A DNA stretch of 64,000 nucleotides, taken from positions 54,701,949 to 54,765,948 of the forward strand of contig CM050449.1 of NCBI GenBank assembly GCA_027563935.2. The letters run 5' to 3'. Under the pieces are notes generated by a model. The model was given only the letters and a program-made list of their open reading frames with translations. It was not told the origin of the DNA and did no database searches. This DNA comes from Costus lasius. Lineage: Eukaryota > Streptophyta > Magnoliopsida > Zingiberales > Costaceae. A program made the translations under genes and the position numbers. Shown in pieces: positions 9,540 through 22,225 of the stretch. Within the stretch, counting starts at the first letter, position 1. Every line of letters begins with the position of its first letter.

Positions 9540-12480
9540 TTTTTGACTAATAATACAATGAATATATTTTAAGAAAAAAAATGCCACAATCTAAGATTCA
9601 ACTTGCTTGGGGCAATCTGTATCCCAGTTTAATGGCCAAGCTCCTATATCAAGACACCGACCTATTAGAATTTTTATACAACCTTTCAATATACATACAT
9701 ATATGCAGAAAACAATTAGATACTTAAATTTTAAACATATTATTAATAAATTAATAAAAAAATATTAGGAAGATACTTACATATTTATGTATAGCCCCTT
9801 GATCCCACTTGCTATAATTCATGGAATTATAGATATTGCATACTTATCCTTTCTATCTACATGCAACAAGAACCAATGCCTTTTATTGCTCATTGGAAGA
9901 AAGATTCTCTGTATCTTTTTTAGTGAGAGAGTGATCAAGCACTCATATTTAATGGCAGTTGCACCAAATAAACCCTTTAGATACATTGATAGGCACATCA
10001 AAGAGACGTAAGCAAATGGAAGATATTTTCATTTATGTTTACGTCCTCTATCAAAAAGGAGAGTGATGTAAGCATTGAGGACCTACAAATGAAAAGAGAA
10101 ATGATATTATAATATAATACCTACGTTTAGACTTTTGAATCAAGTGGACGTAATACATACTTTGTCATCATGCTCTTTGCCGATGAGTATATCATAAATC
10201 TTTGGCTTATGAAGTTTCCAATGTGCATCTTCATTAAATTTTACTAGCTTCTTGTCATTAACATCACTATTTGCCCTCTTTGCTCTTCTGATATCACATC
10301 CCGGCCTCTATAGTCACTCCTATGCATACTTGAAAGAGAAATAAATTTAAGCATAGAGATATTTTAAAGAAATCAAAGTTCAATAATAGAATAATTACCT
10401 CATCTACATAGGGCTTCTCTAGGCATTTTCATCCACAACTATAGGCTACATATATTGAGAAGCGTGAAGTTAAACTTTCATCAGTATTAAAATAGTATTA
10501 ACTTCAAATGTTATAACTTACTTATGTAGTCCCTATTTTCTTTCTCTTCGCTTGTGTATAAGGGCTTGATATTGCTTATGAAGACTTTCGTACCTTTTTT
10601 TTTCTCCCCTTACTTTAACCTGCTTAACTTTTCCCTTATTCTTCTTGTCCCTATTCACTTGCCTCTTCTTTGTCTACCCCTCCATCTCACCAATCATCCA
10701 TATCCCCCTCTTCTTCCTCTTTCTCCTTTATTTCAGTATTTAGTTTATTATTTTTCTCAACGAGAGCTCTAATCCTTAGCTCAAATTCCTCTCATTCATA
10801 ATTTGTTGCTGACTTTTGGTTCTTATTCACATCAATGAGTTCTCCCACTTTTTTATCATACTCATCTCGCTGAATGGCTACTACTAATTTCTAGTCATTT
10901 ATTTCTTCATTGAGATCATGGCTCCTTTAGAACTTCTCTCATTCCCGATCAAAGGCTACTTTGAGACTACTAATTTCTTCATTGATTTCTTGGATGCTAA
11001 CATTAAGTTCGTCTCCTTGCAGCAATTTATTTTCGAAGTGTGTATTCAGCTTGTTATTCAATGTCAACAGCTTGTCTACATCTACTCTCATCTTATTATT
11101 CTCCTCCTCCAATTCATGAATCTTGGTATTCGATGCCAAAATATTCTCTACCTCTGATCTTAGCTTATTATTCTCCTCTTCCAATTCATGAATCCTATTG
11201 TTTAGAGTATCTTATATTATTTGTTTATTTACATACAATCAAAAGCAAATACATATTAACAAATGAAGTAATGAACAAGTACATATCTACAATCCTCTAG
11301 CTCATATCTATGATCTCCAACTCAATATCTACGATCCCCATCCTATATTTACGATCCATCATCCCATATCTATGATCTCTAACTCAATGTCTATGATCTC
11401 TCATCCTCTATCTATGATCCACCAACCCTTATATAAGATCCCTAACTCAATGTCTATGATCCCCATCCCATATCTACCATCCCCCAGCCTTGGTCTATGA
11501 CACTACATCCCATATCTACCATTGCTATATCCATTTTTATGATCCCTAAGTATAAACAAAATGCTAAGAAATTTAGATACTGACATATTCCTCGGCTTTG
11601 GTAGGGGCAAATGCCTCTGTTGGTTGGAAAACTAGTGTATGTACAAGTGATCTTGAGGATATCGCTCTATGTACTGAAAGGTCAACATCTTGAGTATGCA
11701 CAGGTGACCTGACATTATTTTTTTAGCTTCATCTAGCTCCATTTCATATATTATTTGTACAAACGAATAATACAATTAGCTAGAAAAGGAGACAAATTAT
11801 GAAAAAATATTAAATGAAATACTCACCAATTCTTTATTTAATTTATCAAAATTTTTAATAAAGGTGGTTCTTCGTCTGGATTTAATTTTATCCCAATGAA
11901 AGAGGCGAAGGTAAACACCCTCAGCCTTAACTTTCTCATCTGTATAGAGCAAACAATGCTCATATAACTAAACCTGTAAAACACAAAACACAAAAGTATT
12001 ACTAGCATATAAATTTTTATACTCATCCAATAATAACTATAAAAGATAAAGAAACTTATATTTATTAGAATGGCACAACCACCAAAGCTAGTTCCTTTCT
12101 CTTTTTTTTCTTAGTACATTTTGTCAAATCTTCAACTAGTATAGGCATCACAGCTAAATAAGATGATGTAGAATATATACAGGATGCTCAACTTAACCAT
12201 CCTTTCTTCATCCAAGATCTGACCTTCTGAGCCTAGTAGCCCTCTCAACTTCCTCTCTAATTGTAACCAGTTTATTGTCCTTCTAATAAATTCTTCTATA
12301 TATAAGGGAGTGGTTGGTGTAATCTCAAAATCAACCAACTCTCCTTGATACGGTAATCCAAGGATGACTGCTACATCCTTTATAGAAAATTGAATAACGT
12401 GACCATTTATTATGAAACCTTTTATGATATGGTCCCATCTTTCAGCCAAACACTCAACTATCAATGCATCCAAGACAATG
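9540..12480 (-). pseudogene. Ulp1-type protease gene with plant-mobile/DUF1985-like domain, coiled coil; decayed (KI-MULE-like)
   Basis: Three blocks lie in the right order on the minus strand. Residues encoded at 12473-12132 contain WDHIIKGFIINGHVIQFSIK followed by DVAVILGLPYQGE, the signature of plant mobile domain/DUF1985-type proteins. Codons 11184-10939 encode a Glu/Asn/Leu-rich coiled coil. At 10260-9540 comes an Ulp1/SUMO-protease-like part. In it, IFLPMSNKRHWFLLHVDR carries the catalytic His-Trp (9873-9878), and a later segment reads CPKQVES then, one frame over, DCGIFF with the catalytic Cys (Asp-Cys-Gly codons at 9583-9591). I cannot place the catalytic Asp. Several stops and frame changes separate the blocks, though introns may explain some. 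This domain set is typical of Ulp1-carrying Mutator-like elements (KI-MULEs) and related plant mobile-domain genes; no MULE transposase is visible here. Confidence 0.6.
11280..11545. repeat. Short block of the 21-bp minisatellite inside the Ulp1 gene
   Basis: Units such as TCTACGATCCCCATCC and TCTATGATCTCTAACTCAATG repeat in forward orientation between the coiled-coil and plant-mobile-domain blocks. It looks like an intron or an insertion within the gene. Confidence 0.7.
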
Positions 12481-12784
12481 GTTGGACATTGTACCAGATG
12501 TCCAAATGGGTTTGTAACAATAGCTCCTTTATATTATTTCCCCTTGATATTTCAGTCATATAATTGTTAAGCCTTGTCATTGAACATCTACTAAGAATGG
12601 GTCACGTAGTCTCTACTTTTTTTTGTTAATGGAATTTGCAAATATATTTCTCCTCATTGCCACTAGAATTGCTATTTGCATTTCCATTGGTCATTTTTGA
12701 GGTATCTAATGCAAAAAAATCAAAAATAGTAGGTTAATATATAATAACTATCTTGTCTGGATTTCAAATATAATATCAATGATA

Positions 12785-13570
12785 TTTATCCCATGTCTAC
12801 TATCCCTAACTCAATGTCTACGATCCTTACCACCAGGTCTACTATCTCCAACTCAATGTTTACGATCCCTACAATTAGGTCTTCTATTCCTAACTCAATG
12901 TCTATGATCTATACTATTAGGTCTACTATCCTCAACTCAATGTCTACGATCCCTCATTCCCTCTTTATGATCCCCAAGCCAAAGTCTATGATCCCTAACT
13001 CAATGTCTACGATTCCTATTACCATGTCTACAATGCCCTAGCCCATATCTAGAATCCCCAATGCAATGTCTACGCTCCCTATTACCGTGTCTACAATCCC
13101 TCGACCCATATCTATGCTCTCTAACTCAATGTCTATGATCCCTATTATCATGTCTACAATCCCCCAGCCCATATCTATGATCCCTAGCTCAATGTCTACA
13201 ATCCCTATTACCATGTCTATGGTCCCTATTACCATGTCCACAACCCCCCAGTAAATATCTACCATCGCAAACTCAATGTCTAGATCCATACTACTAGGTC
13301 TACTATCCCCAACTCAATGTTTACGATCCCCTAGCCCAAGTCTATGATCCCTAGCTCAATGTCTAAGATCCCTATTACCGTGTCTATAATCCCCCATCCC
13401 TTATCTACAATCCCCAACTCAATGTCTATGATCCCTATTACCATGTCTACGATCCCCCAGCCAATATATATGATCCCTACTACCATGTCTACGATCCTTC
13501 ATCCTATATGTACGAACTCTCAACTCAATGTCTACGATCCCCAACTAAAAATCTACAATCCCCCCACCCA
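12785..13570. repeat. 21-bp minisatellite, main array
   Basis: About 37 units of consensus ATGTCTACGATCCCTATTACC and variants (ATATCTATGATCCCTAGCTCA, ATGTCTACAATCCCCCAGCCC). The unit is a multiple of three bases without stops, so several frames are open on both strands and give Met-Ser-Thr-Ile-Pro-type peptides. I read this as repeat DNA, not a gene. Confidence 0.9.
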
Positions 13571-14400
13571 GTGGGCAAGGGATAGGAAGGTAATTCCCTT
13601 CCTAATGTGAATACAAAAATTTGGTGCAATTTTTTCTTGATTTTCTTTCTAGTTATATCATGGATCTTGGATGAATTTACTTTCAAGTACTTGAGCAGTG
13701 GCACAAGTTTAAAGTTTGAAAGTTTGCCTCCTTTGTCTTGGTAGGTTACGAAAGTTGCTCCTTGTTGCCTTCTTTGTATCCCCGATATTTGTTTGTCATA
13801 ATTCTTCATGGTTGGTACATTCTTGATGGTTGGAAGGGATATGGGGCATCAACATTTTCTTGGCTAAGAGAGAAAATCATGGTTCCATGATTGAAGGGAT
13901 ACAAGTTCACCAATGGGGTGACATTTCCTTCCATCTTTAAAGTGGCACTTCTTTGGCAATTGACTTTGAAGTGTCTTAATGTTATGACTTCACTTGCATG
14001 TAGTTTGAAGTTTGAACATCTATCTTTGGAGCTAGCTAATTGCCTCTTCATGAGCTTGTCTAAAATACAAGTAATGTCAGAAAGTTTATGATACATGAGT
14101 TACAAATTTTGATTTAGTGATTGAATATATGCATGTTAAAATACATAATCAACAAATTTTTGAGCTACATAATAATTAACTTACCTAACACAATCCATGT
14201 AATAAAAGGGAATCTCATTGGGAACACTTGTCTATTGGGGTGACTATGTTTCCTTTTGGATCCCTTGATGGATGCATTTCATCCTCCATGTAACTTGGTT
14301 TCTCTTTTAAACCACCCTTAGGATTGTAATTGTAACTAAGCTAAGCTTTTAGCTTCTCTTGTTCGCAAGCCTTGGCCCCTTCCATGTCAAGGATGCTCAA
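13525..14400 (-). other. Unrecognised coding-like fragments
   Basis: Two minus-strand frames (13809-13525 and 14096-13806) share the pattern SNFKL...LK(Y/H)FKVN, suggesting an internal duplication. A further open stretch at about 14390-14190 encodes NYNPKGGLKEKPSYMEDE-like sequence. They have coding-like composition but no family I recognise. They could be exons of a captured or decayed gene upstream of the Ulp1 module. Confidence 0.25.
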
Positions 14401-15335
14401 AGGTAATTTTCTTGTTTTACTTGTTGCGAAAATTAACCTAGTGTTTGTTCTAGCACGGTTCATTGTTGTTTGCTCCTATTTACAAAATCACATACCATAG
14501 TTGTTCACAATAATGTTACCTTTGGAATGTAGTAGATACATGTCAATTTTTTTTAGTTCCTTCTAATTTAACTTGTGAAATCATATGTTAGTACTCTGTG
14601 GCTTTGGTAGTAGGTTTTGGTGCATCAATCATATTAAACTCTATATTAGGCATTTCGCATGTTTAGCATAGGTTACTTGTTCGGTACATCAAAACATGAA
14701 GGACTTTAGCTTTAGATAGAATATATTTTAGGGTTAAAAAAAATCTTGGTATCTTCAAGTTAAAAATGAAATCATGGTATCTTCATGTTTGGATGCCTTG
14801 CCCGGAGGTTGGGAGCTTACTAGGCAAAATTAACCCAAGGACATATATATGGGGTGGAACTAGCTAAAGTAGCTACGAGTTGGACTTGCTACTTATGATG
14901 TAGAATTAGCCTAACGACTTTGAGTAGGGCATAGGGCTTATAGTGTAGATCTACCCCATGGGCTTAGAGTTAGCCTTAAGGCTTATGAGACAAAATTTTA
15001 CCATGACTTAAAATTAGTATTAGGATTACAAGTTGGAACTAAGTAAAGGACTTTTAAGTTGGCTTATAAATTAGAATTAGTCGAAGGTGTCAGAGTTGAC
15101 CACGAGGTGGGGCATAACAAATCTATTGATTTAGAATTTGCGTGATGTCTTAAAGGGTGAAAACCAGCCTAAGCCCCTAGACTTGGTTGCGAGACATATG
15201 TGATCCTAATAGTGAAATGTTGGTCATAGGGTTTATGTGTTAAATTAGACTAAAGAATATTGAGTTGGATTCAAGGTTTTGCAAGCATATACTAGGAGTG
15301 TAGAATTATCGTTGGGGCTTACAATGCAAAACTAG
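14401..15335. other. No gene seen; degenerate short repeats
   Basis: From about 14860 the phrases GGGCTTA, GAGTTGGA and AGAATTAGCCTA recur at irregular 25-45-base spacing, as in an old decayed minisatellite. The same phrases resume at 16127-16170 (AAGGCTTATGAGTTG). Confidence 0.4.
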
Positions 15336-15339
15336 CTAA

Positions 15340-16126
15340 TGGGCAAAAAGTTAGTTTTAACAACCTGTTTTTTTAAGCGAAATGTGGAAGAAAGAAAAGA
15401 AACTCTTTTTTTCCTTCATTTTTTTGAGGGAAAAACAAAAGTGAAAGAAAAATGGAGGGATCAAAATGCCTCTTTTTTCTTGATTTGTTTTTCACCTAAT
15501 TCGGGCAAAAAAACTCAATGGAACAAGCCTCGCTCTCACTGCATCATGCTCGTTGCCCTTCTTCCACCATCTATTGCCCTCCAGCTACCATCTATCGCCC
15601 TCCAACCACCGTCCATTGACCTCCAGCCGCCGTCTGTTGCCCTCTAGCCTTCCAACTCTCATTGTCGTTTACCTCTAGTTACATCTCGCCCCCGCCGTTG
15701 CCCTCCAGTTGCTGCATGCCTCACAGTCTATTTCCCTCCAGCCACAGCTCACCCCCGTTGTCGCCCTCTAGCCACAACACACTCGTATGCTATCACCCTC
15801 CACGCTTGTCCACAGCCGCCGCCTCCCTTGTCTTCCCTCGCCCAGCCATATCATGCTCATCTGTCGTTGCTCGCCCACCGTCCACACTTGTCTGCAAATC
15901 GCCATTGCGGATGAGCTCGCCGTCACAGATTTTTGTCATCATTGCCTCCCGCTTGCTGTGGGGAAGGGTGCTAAGCTCACCATCATGGATTTCAGCTGTC
16001 GCCGCCTCTCTATTGCTGTGGGGAAGCATGGAAAGAAATATGTGCAATGCACGTGAACTCTATTCCATTCTCCCCATTTTTTCGTTCTTCCCTTTTTTTT
16101 TCCCTCCCCTCCAAAGTAACAGGTCC
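15340..16126. mobile_element. Possible inserted element with C-rich core
   Basis: A compositionally distinct block interrupts the degenerate repeat. It starts near ACCTGTTTTTTTAAG and ends near CAAAGTAACAGGT, giving a weak inverted ACCTGTT/AACAGGT pair. Its core holds a 21-bp repeat of CC(A/G)TC(T/C)ATTG(C/A)CCTCCAG type (15568-15655) and two ~57-bp copies ending GCTGTGGGGAAG (about 15905-16030). No target duplication is evident, so the boundaries and class are uncertain. Confidence 0.3.
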
Positions 16127-17581
16127 TAAGGCTTATGAGTTGAAATTATTCCTAGGGCTTAGAGGTTTTCTCAAATGGTTTACATACATGTCTAACGTAG
16201 GGATTTTATGTTGTTCTTGTTAGTATAAGATATAACTAGCTGGAGTATTGTAATATAAGGTAACATATTCGAAGTCAATATTAACATGAAAGGTGAGTTT
16301 AAACATGACTTTTTAACAAGATATAATAAAGTGCAAAAATTTAAGATGCTAAGTGAAAATTGTTAGTGTAAAATTTTATGTAGATCTTTAGTTAAAATGG
16401 AAAATAAATATGATGCAAGATTTTTATTTTAAAATGTAAATAAGTAAAATAGAATATATTAGATAAATAAAACTCAGAGACGCATTGTGATTTATCCTTA
16501 AGTTAAAATCCGGGTTTTTATGTGAGTATAATTTAAATTAAACACTCAAGGATACAACTAGGTACTTCTCGTATAATCATAAAAAAGTTGATCAAATGCC
16601 CTTTTAGTTTTCAGAAGCAAAATTGAAAAAGCAAGAAAGTAAAAAAGTTAACAAAAAACGAAAAAAAGGGAAATCGAAATAATCACACATATGCATGGGT
16701 TTGAAGTTTTTTAAAGGCTTTGGCTAATTAAATCCAACCATCTCGATTTAATTGCCACATTATATTCTTAAATTTTACCTAACAAAAATTTAAGTAGAAG
16801 CATGATTCTCAAACCTCAAAGTGCAATGAACATAAAGGAAAGCTCAAAATAAATTAAAAAGTGAGAGAGGGGGAGAGAGAGAGAGAGAGAGCGCTAAACC
16901 TAATTCTACTCACATTAGTAACCCACAACCTATAACTCTTTTAATTTAATTTTAACAAATTGACTCAAATTAATGGACCTGAAAAGTTTTAATAGGTTCT
17001 TCATCGAATGTTGTGGTCGCCCATTCCAATGACTTGACACAAGTGGAATTAAAATAATAGGAAGTGTGAGAAGTTTTACAAATTATATAACAAATTCTAT
17101 CAAATTTAAAAAATAAAAATTATAAAATTAATAAAAAAAACTAAAAGTGATGCATAATATTTATATTATATGGTTAGCTATGTGCTTATATATAGTAAAG
17201 TACTTATCCAAATAAAGAAAATAGATCCAAATAGGACTCGAATTAATTCTTATATAATAAACTTTTGCCAACTCATATATGAGATAGACTAACCTGATCG
17301 AAGATAGACATTTTTGCTAATGCAAAAGTACCTTATTTATGAGAATAGTCTAAGACATAGGCATTTATGGATGTTAGATTCTCATATCATAGATTTCATA
17401 GGTTTGGACAGTTTCTTAAATTTATAAGGGTAAACATGTGCATTTTGTTAACAATATGGTGTGCCCCATGAATTTATACAAGAAATTTTATAGTTTTTAG
17501 TTTTAAAGTGCTTGCTAACTTGGTAGTCAACTTGTTGAGAAAATTAAGTCACTAATTGTGTGTATATATATGCAAGCATAC

Positions 17582-17583
<2 letters not shown>
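16127..17583. other. AT-rich DNA without recognisable genes
   Basis: It contains a GA-rich simple repeat (about 16861-16892) and otherwise only short frames. I see no domain, terminal repeat or RNA gene. Confidence 0.5.
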
Positions 17584-17621
<38 letters not shown>

Positions 17622-17647
17622 TATTATTATTATTATTATTATTATTT
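17584..17647. repeat. (AAT)n(ATT)n perfect inverted microsatellite
   Basis: A run of ATA/TAA triplets turns into a run of TTA/TAT triplets at about 17620, so the two halves are complementary and can fold into a cruciform or hairpin of roughly 30 base pairs. Confidence 0.95.
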
Positions 17648-19320
17648 TATAAAGTTTATATAAATTTGAAAATAATTAAATTTTTAATTATTTAAATTAA
17701 TTATAAGAAATACAACAAATGATTAATGTAATTTTTAAAAACAAATACACTTTACTCAGCTATATTATTTTTCATAATATTTAAAGGCATTTCAAATATA
17801 CTCTTCCTTGCAAAATTTGCATAGCATGTGACATAACTTATTATTATATATGGCGTAGTAGATAAGTAAATTGAAATAAAGATAGTTTATGGAATAGTGT
17901 CACATTTGGAGCAAATTAAACTTAGTTTGCTCTGTTATATTGGTCAGCATTAGTTAGACTCGTGGCAAAAACTGTAGCAACATGGCTTGGCTCCATAGAC
18001 TTTCCAATCATTCTCCATATTTTGACTTGGCTGGTTAGAGTCGAAGAGATTGACTGATTGGAGTAGCAAATTAAAATGCTCGATGTAGATGGGATCGAAG
18101 TCAACATGTCAAGATTACCAATTAAATACTTGGGTCAAAACCATTATAAGCCGGGTACAACTACATCTTGAATGCTATATGCAGATTGCAAATTAAGGAA
18201 AGAAAGTCAACTGAGGCATGGCTAGCCCCATTAGTATGTTGTTGATGAACATGTTCTTGGATCTCCCTATTTGACTAATTAATATGGCGGCGGCTCAGTT
18301 GTTTTGCGACAGTCAAACGTACATAATTAATCAGCACAGCGTATGCTTCAAATGATCAGCTCTAGAATATATATAAGTTCAAAACATAAGGCCTTGTTAA
18401 TTTGGAAAAAAAAAGGAAAAAAAAAAAAACACTGATTTCCCTTATTTCTATGGGTGCATAAAAAAGAAGTGGAAAAAGGGCTTATTTTTCGTTGGGCGGA
18501 AAACACTATCAATCTCTCTTTTGTTTATTTTCACCCAAACAAGCCTTTTATCGGGCGGAGTTATTTTCTTCCCTCTTCTTCGATGCGATCCCGCTGCTAC
18601 TAGGCTGGACGATAGGCACCGCCTGCACATTATCGGTGCTTGTTGCTCATCACTGCCAGCTCTCATTGCTCACCACTGGCGATCCCATCAAGGTTCGACT
18701 ACTCATGTTAATCACTAGGGTTTTTTCTCCTTTTTTTTTTCTTTCACTGATTTATGATTGCCGCCGGAGTTATTTTTTATTTCACCATTGCCAGCGCTCC
18801 TTGTTGAATCAAGTAATCTGGGATTACTATGAGGGATTTTTTTTGTAATATGGAATTAGGGTTTTGTAATCTGGGAATGCCAGAGGTGGATGTGTGAGTG
18901 TTGTTCTATCTAAGATGGTGTTTTGTAACCTTGTTCTCCTCCGGCTAAGATGGGGTTTCATGCGATATCCATGATTAACCATCTAACATCATTATGAAGA
19001 TTATTAAGTATAGCTAAATACGCACATTAACATAAGAGGAATATTGAAAAGAAAAAGTCTAAAGTGTAAATTCAACCATTTGGATTGCATGTTGATCACT
19101 TAATGGTTTCTCGTTATTTTGTGGAGTTAAAACAAACAAAAGAGAAAGGAAATAATTACTTAAGTGAAATAAATAAAATGAAAACACCTCATGCTTGTCT
19201 TTTAAGCCACCTCTAGCTTGTCTTGAGGATAAGATGAACTTGGTAATGACACCTCATACTAGGGGTGACTAATGAGGTAAAATGATGTAAAAATAAAGAA
19301 AAAATAGGGTTTTTTACCAG
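17648..19320. other. Unclassified; C-rich block at 18450-18880
   Basis: Mostly AT-rich. Near 18390 the phrase GGCCTTGTTAATTTGG and a poly-A stretch resemble the end of a small DNA transposon. A GCC/CTGC-rich block follows with two GCCGGAGTTATTTT-like or GGGCGGAGTTATTTT phrases. At 19204-19235 CTTGAGGATAAG recalls the hairpin preceding Athila-type LTRs. None is enough for a call. Confidence 0.35.
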
Positions 19321-19324
19321 CAAC

Positions 19325-19800
19325 TTCGTTTGGGCTTGGGGATGACATTTCTAAAACTATTTTTAGAACTCGGTATGGTCGTTATGAATTTTTAGTGATG
19401 TGATTTGGTTTGACTAATGCTCTAGCATTATTTATGGCTTTAATGAACTTAGTTTTTCAACCTTTATTGGACGCATGTCTTATTGTCTTTATTGACGATA
19501 TACTCATTTATTCAAGAAGTAATAATGAACATGAGAACATTTGAGGAAGGTGCTGGGAATACTAAGAGAAGAGAAGTTGTATGCTAAATTTAGCATATGT
19601 GAATTTTAGCTAAATCAAATTGATTTATTAGGACATGTTTCAAAAGACGGCATTTCTATGGATCGTAAGAAAGTATAAGATATTGTAAACTGGAATCAAC
19701 CAACAAATGTGGCAGAAATTATAAATTTCTTAGGCTTGGCAAGTTACTATAGGAGATTTATTGAAAGATTTTCAAAAATTTCAAATCCTCTTCATGTATG
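19325..19800 (+). pseudogene. Ty3/gypsy reverse transcriptase fragment
   Basis: Conceptual translation gives TIFRTRYGRYEFLVM, stop, FGLTNA, then [19 protein letters not shown], which contains the IDD catalytic core of gypsy reverse transcriptases. Downstream blocks resemble the LYAK...C.F and FLG..YYRRFI regions. Stops and frame changes are frequent, and nothing before or after the RT region is recognisable. It is an old fragment, similar in sequence to the RT of Gypsy-2 but clearly a different copy. Confidence 0.8.
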
Positions 19801-20760
19801 CATATATTTTGTGTATAGAAGATGTTTGAGTAATTTTGGATATAATATCACATTGTACTTTTGAACTAATCATATAAATGAAGTTTTATGGTTAATCTAT
19901 CTTTCTGGTTGATGATTAATGATTTGATTAAGTGGAAGTTGTTGTCAAATTTTATTTAATTTGATTTTGAATCTTGGGAATTTCATGTTAAACAGGAAAT
20001 AACATAAATATTATTCCTAGGGGTGTGACATTTTATATTAATGCTGCTTTACAAATATATAAGATCAATGTTTTAAGTAAAGTTAGCATTTGGAATTGTT
20101 ATAAAGAAATATTTAGTGAAGTTGCTGAGCTTAGGACTTATATTCACTTTAGCAATTATATGTAAAATAGATTATAAAAACTTGTACCTAAAGCACGTAA
20201 TCGCGCAATCGCTGCTTCACAATTATGACTGCAGGGAAACCTCACAGGATAGCCTGAGATCTTACAACATAGTCCACAAGCCAAATTCTCTGAGATAACC
20301 CGTCCATATTAAGGTAAAAATTAGGCGATTCCACAGATGCTTATATTACAGCTTGTTTGTTCTTTATATTCTAAAGTACTAGGCAAGGAATAATCCATGC
20401 ATAGTTCTGCAAGGAAAAAAGATTTGAGCAAAAGCTATGCAAGAAAACTTCAGTAACATGTTTTGGCTTCTTACAATCTTCAAGCTGAAGAAAATCTACT
20501 TTTTCGTACTTGACATTGTAGTGAATTATGTTTAATGTGAATTCATCATTTCACAAATGCTTTGACTATATTGCATTGATAGTTCAAGTTGATTTAGTTA
20601 TTGTTACATTCTATTCTTATTTTGTATTTTTTTATTCTACTTTTTGTCTCTTAAAATAACTCTTGTTCTAATCTATTTACAAACTTCTTCATATTTGTAT
20701 TTGACAATGGATCAAGTTGATTTAGTTATTGTCCATTTTTCATTTGTAAGTTTTTATTGT
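19801..20760. other. AT-rich DNA without recognisable genes
   Basis: Only short frames are present. It may include the upstream part of the Harbinger remnant, but no terminal repeat is seen. Confidence 0.4.
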
Positions 20761-21431
20761 AATGGATCCAATGATTAGTGAAGACAAGAGATTTGCACAT
20801 GTGCGCAACCGCCTCCTTAGGAATCATCAACTTGCATCTGTAGTTGCATGTAATGTTGCATAGTCATCAAATTCTCATTATACTATTTTCATCATCATAT
20901 GTAGACAAGTCATTAGTAGAGAGTAATGAATATAAGTCGAACATACGAAGAAATCTTTTAAAGAAAATAACTAGTTCTCATCAAATTTGTGTGAGATGAG
21001 TAGCATGCTTTTTTAAATTTGTGTGAGATGTTATGATATAGTGACGTAGTGAGAGATAATAAAAATCCTTCTATAGAGAAAAAGTCACAAAGTTCTTATA
21101 CTTGATTGCTCATTACGTCAAGAATCGAGAATTGTCTTTTCTTTCACCGCGGCCCTAGAAGCATTCGTTCTCACTTTCACAAGGTGTTAAAGGCTATTAT
21201 TAGCCTACATAATCAATTTATTAAGCAACCTGATGGTTCAACGGCTTCTCCTGAGATTAGCAATATGAGCTAATTCTATCCTCATTTGAAGGTATATTAT
21301 TTCAAAAGTAAATTAGTATGACAACACTTTCAATTGTTAAATCAATTATATGGAACTGCAAGATTGTTTATGAGCTATTGATGGCACACATGTTTGTGTA
21401 AGAATACCTTCTAAGGATCAAGGTTGCTAGG

Positions 21432-22225
21432 ATCGAGATTCTACCTAGGAACGATAAATACTTTATAAGATCGGAACGTAGGATTGGATCGTAAGATCCT
21501 ACAAAATCACTTAAATATATAATTTTTAAAAATATATTATCTAATTAGACTTAAGAGTATGAAAAATATTCTAATAAGTAATAAATAATAAAAAAATAAA
21601 TATATATCTATTTAGTATTATATATATATATATATACTATTATTCAGATGTATTAATTATATAGTATAAAATAATGAAATTGAATATTTGTGAGGGGATA
21701 ATGATGGAGATAAGTTAATACAAGATGGATATAATAAAGTTGTACAATGAAACTAGAAACAACAAAACTATGCAGTGAAATGAAGACAACAAATAAAAGC
21801 ATAAAAAATGATCAAGATAAAGATATACATGAAAATGACAACGACAAATATTACAAAGTTTATTCTAATAAATAATTGAAGTAGACAAAATATAATTATA
21901 GATGATAAGGAGCTTAAGTTGATGAATGTTGTTCAAAGAAAGAGCAAATAATGATAATTAAAGATAAAAAATTACATCACATCAATTAGAAGATTTTAAA
22001 ATAATAGATTATTGATTTTTAGTATAATACGAACTTATTTTACTTATTAACTTATGATCAAGTAGGATCAGTGGGATCATAAGATCTTTCCCGTTGCTAA
22101 GACCCAGATCATGGGATCGTAAGATTCTACCATATTTTAGATCCTACATTCGTTCCGAAACGGTTTGCTTAATTTGGGTTGTAGGATCGAAAGATCCTAA
22201 GACCTGGAATGCATTTTTAACAACA
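21432..22225. mobile_element. ~0.8-kb insertion inside the Harbinger transposase
   Basis: It splits the transposase between the SKDQ and PRFRGG blocks. TTGCTAGG stands on both sides (21424-21431 and 22226-22233), which fits an 8-bp target duplication. Alternatively GTTGCTAG...TTAACAAC are its own inverted ends. Both flanks of the insertion are rich in palindromes of the GGATCGTAAGATCC type; the middle is AT-rich with a (TA)n run near 21617. No coding capacity, class unknown. Confidence 0.55.

Noticed and set aside
12793..13610. Met-Ser-Thr-Ile-Pro-type repeat proteins on both strands
   Set aside because: The 21-bp unit is a multiple of three without stops, so open frames are automatic. Nothing else suggests a protein.
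15662..16129. Ser/Pro-rich 155-residue protein
   Set aside because: Low-complexity C-rich DNA with internal repeats, several overlapping frames and no domain.
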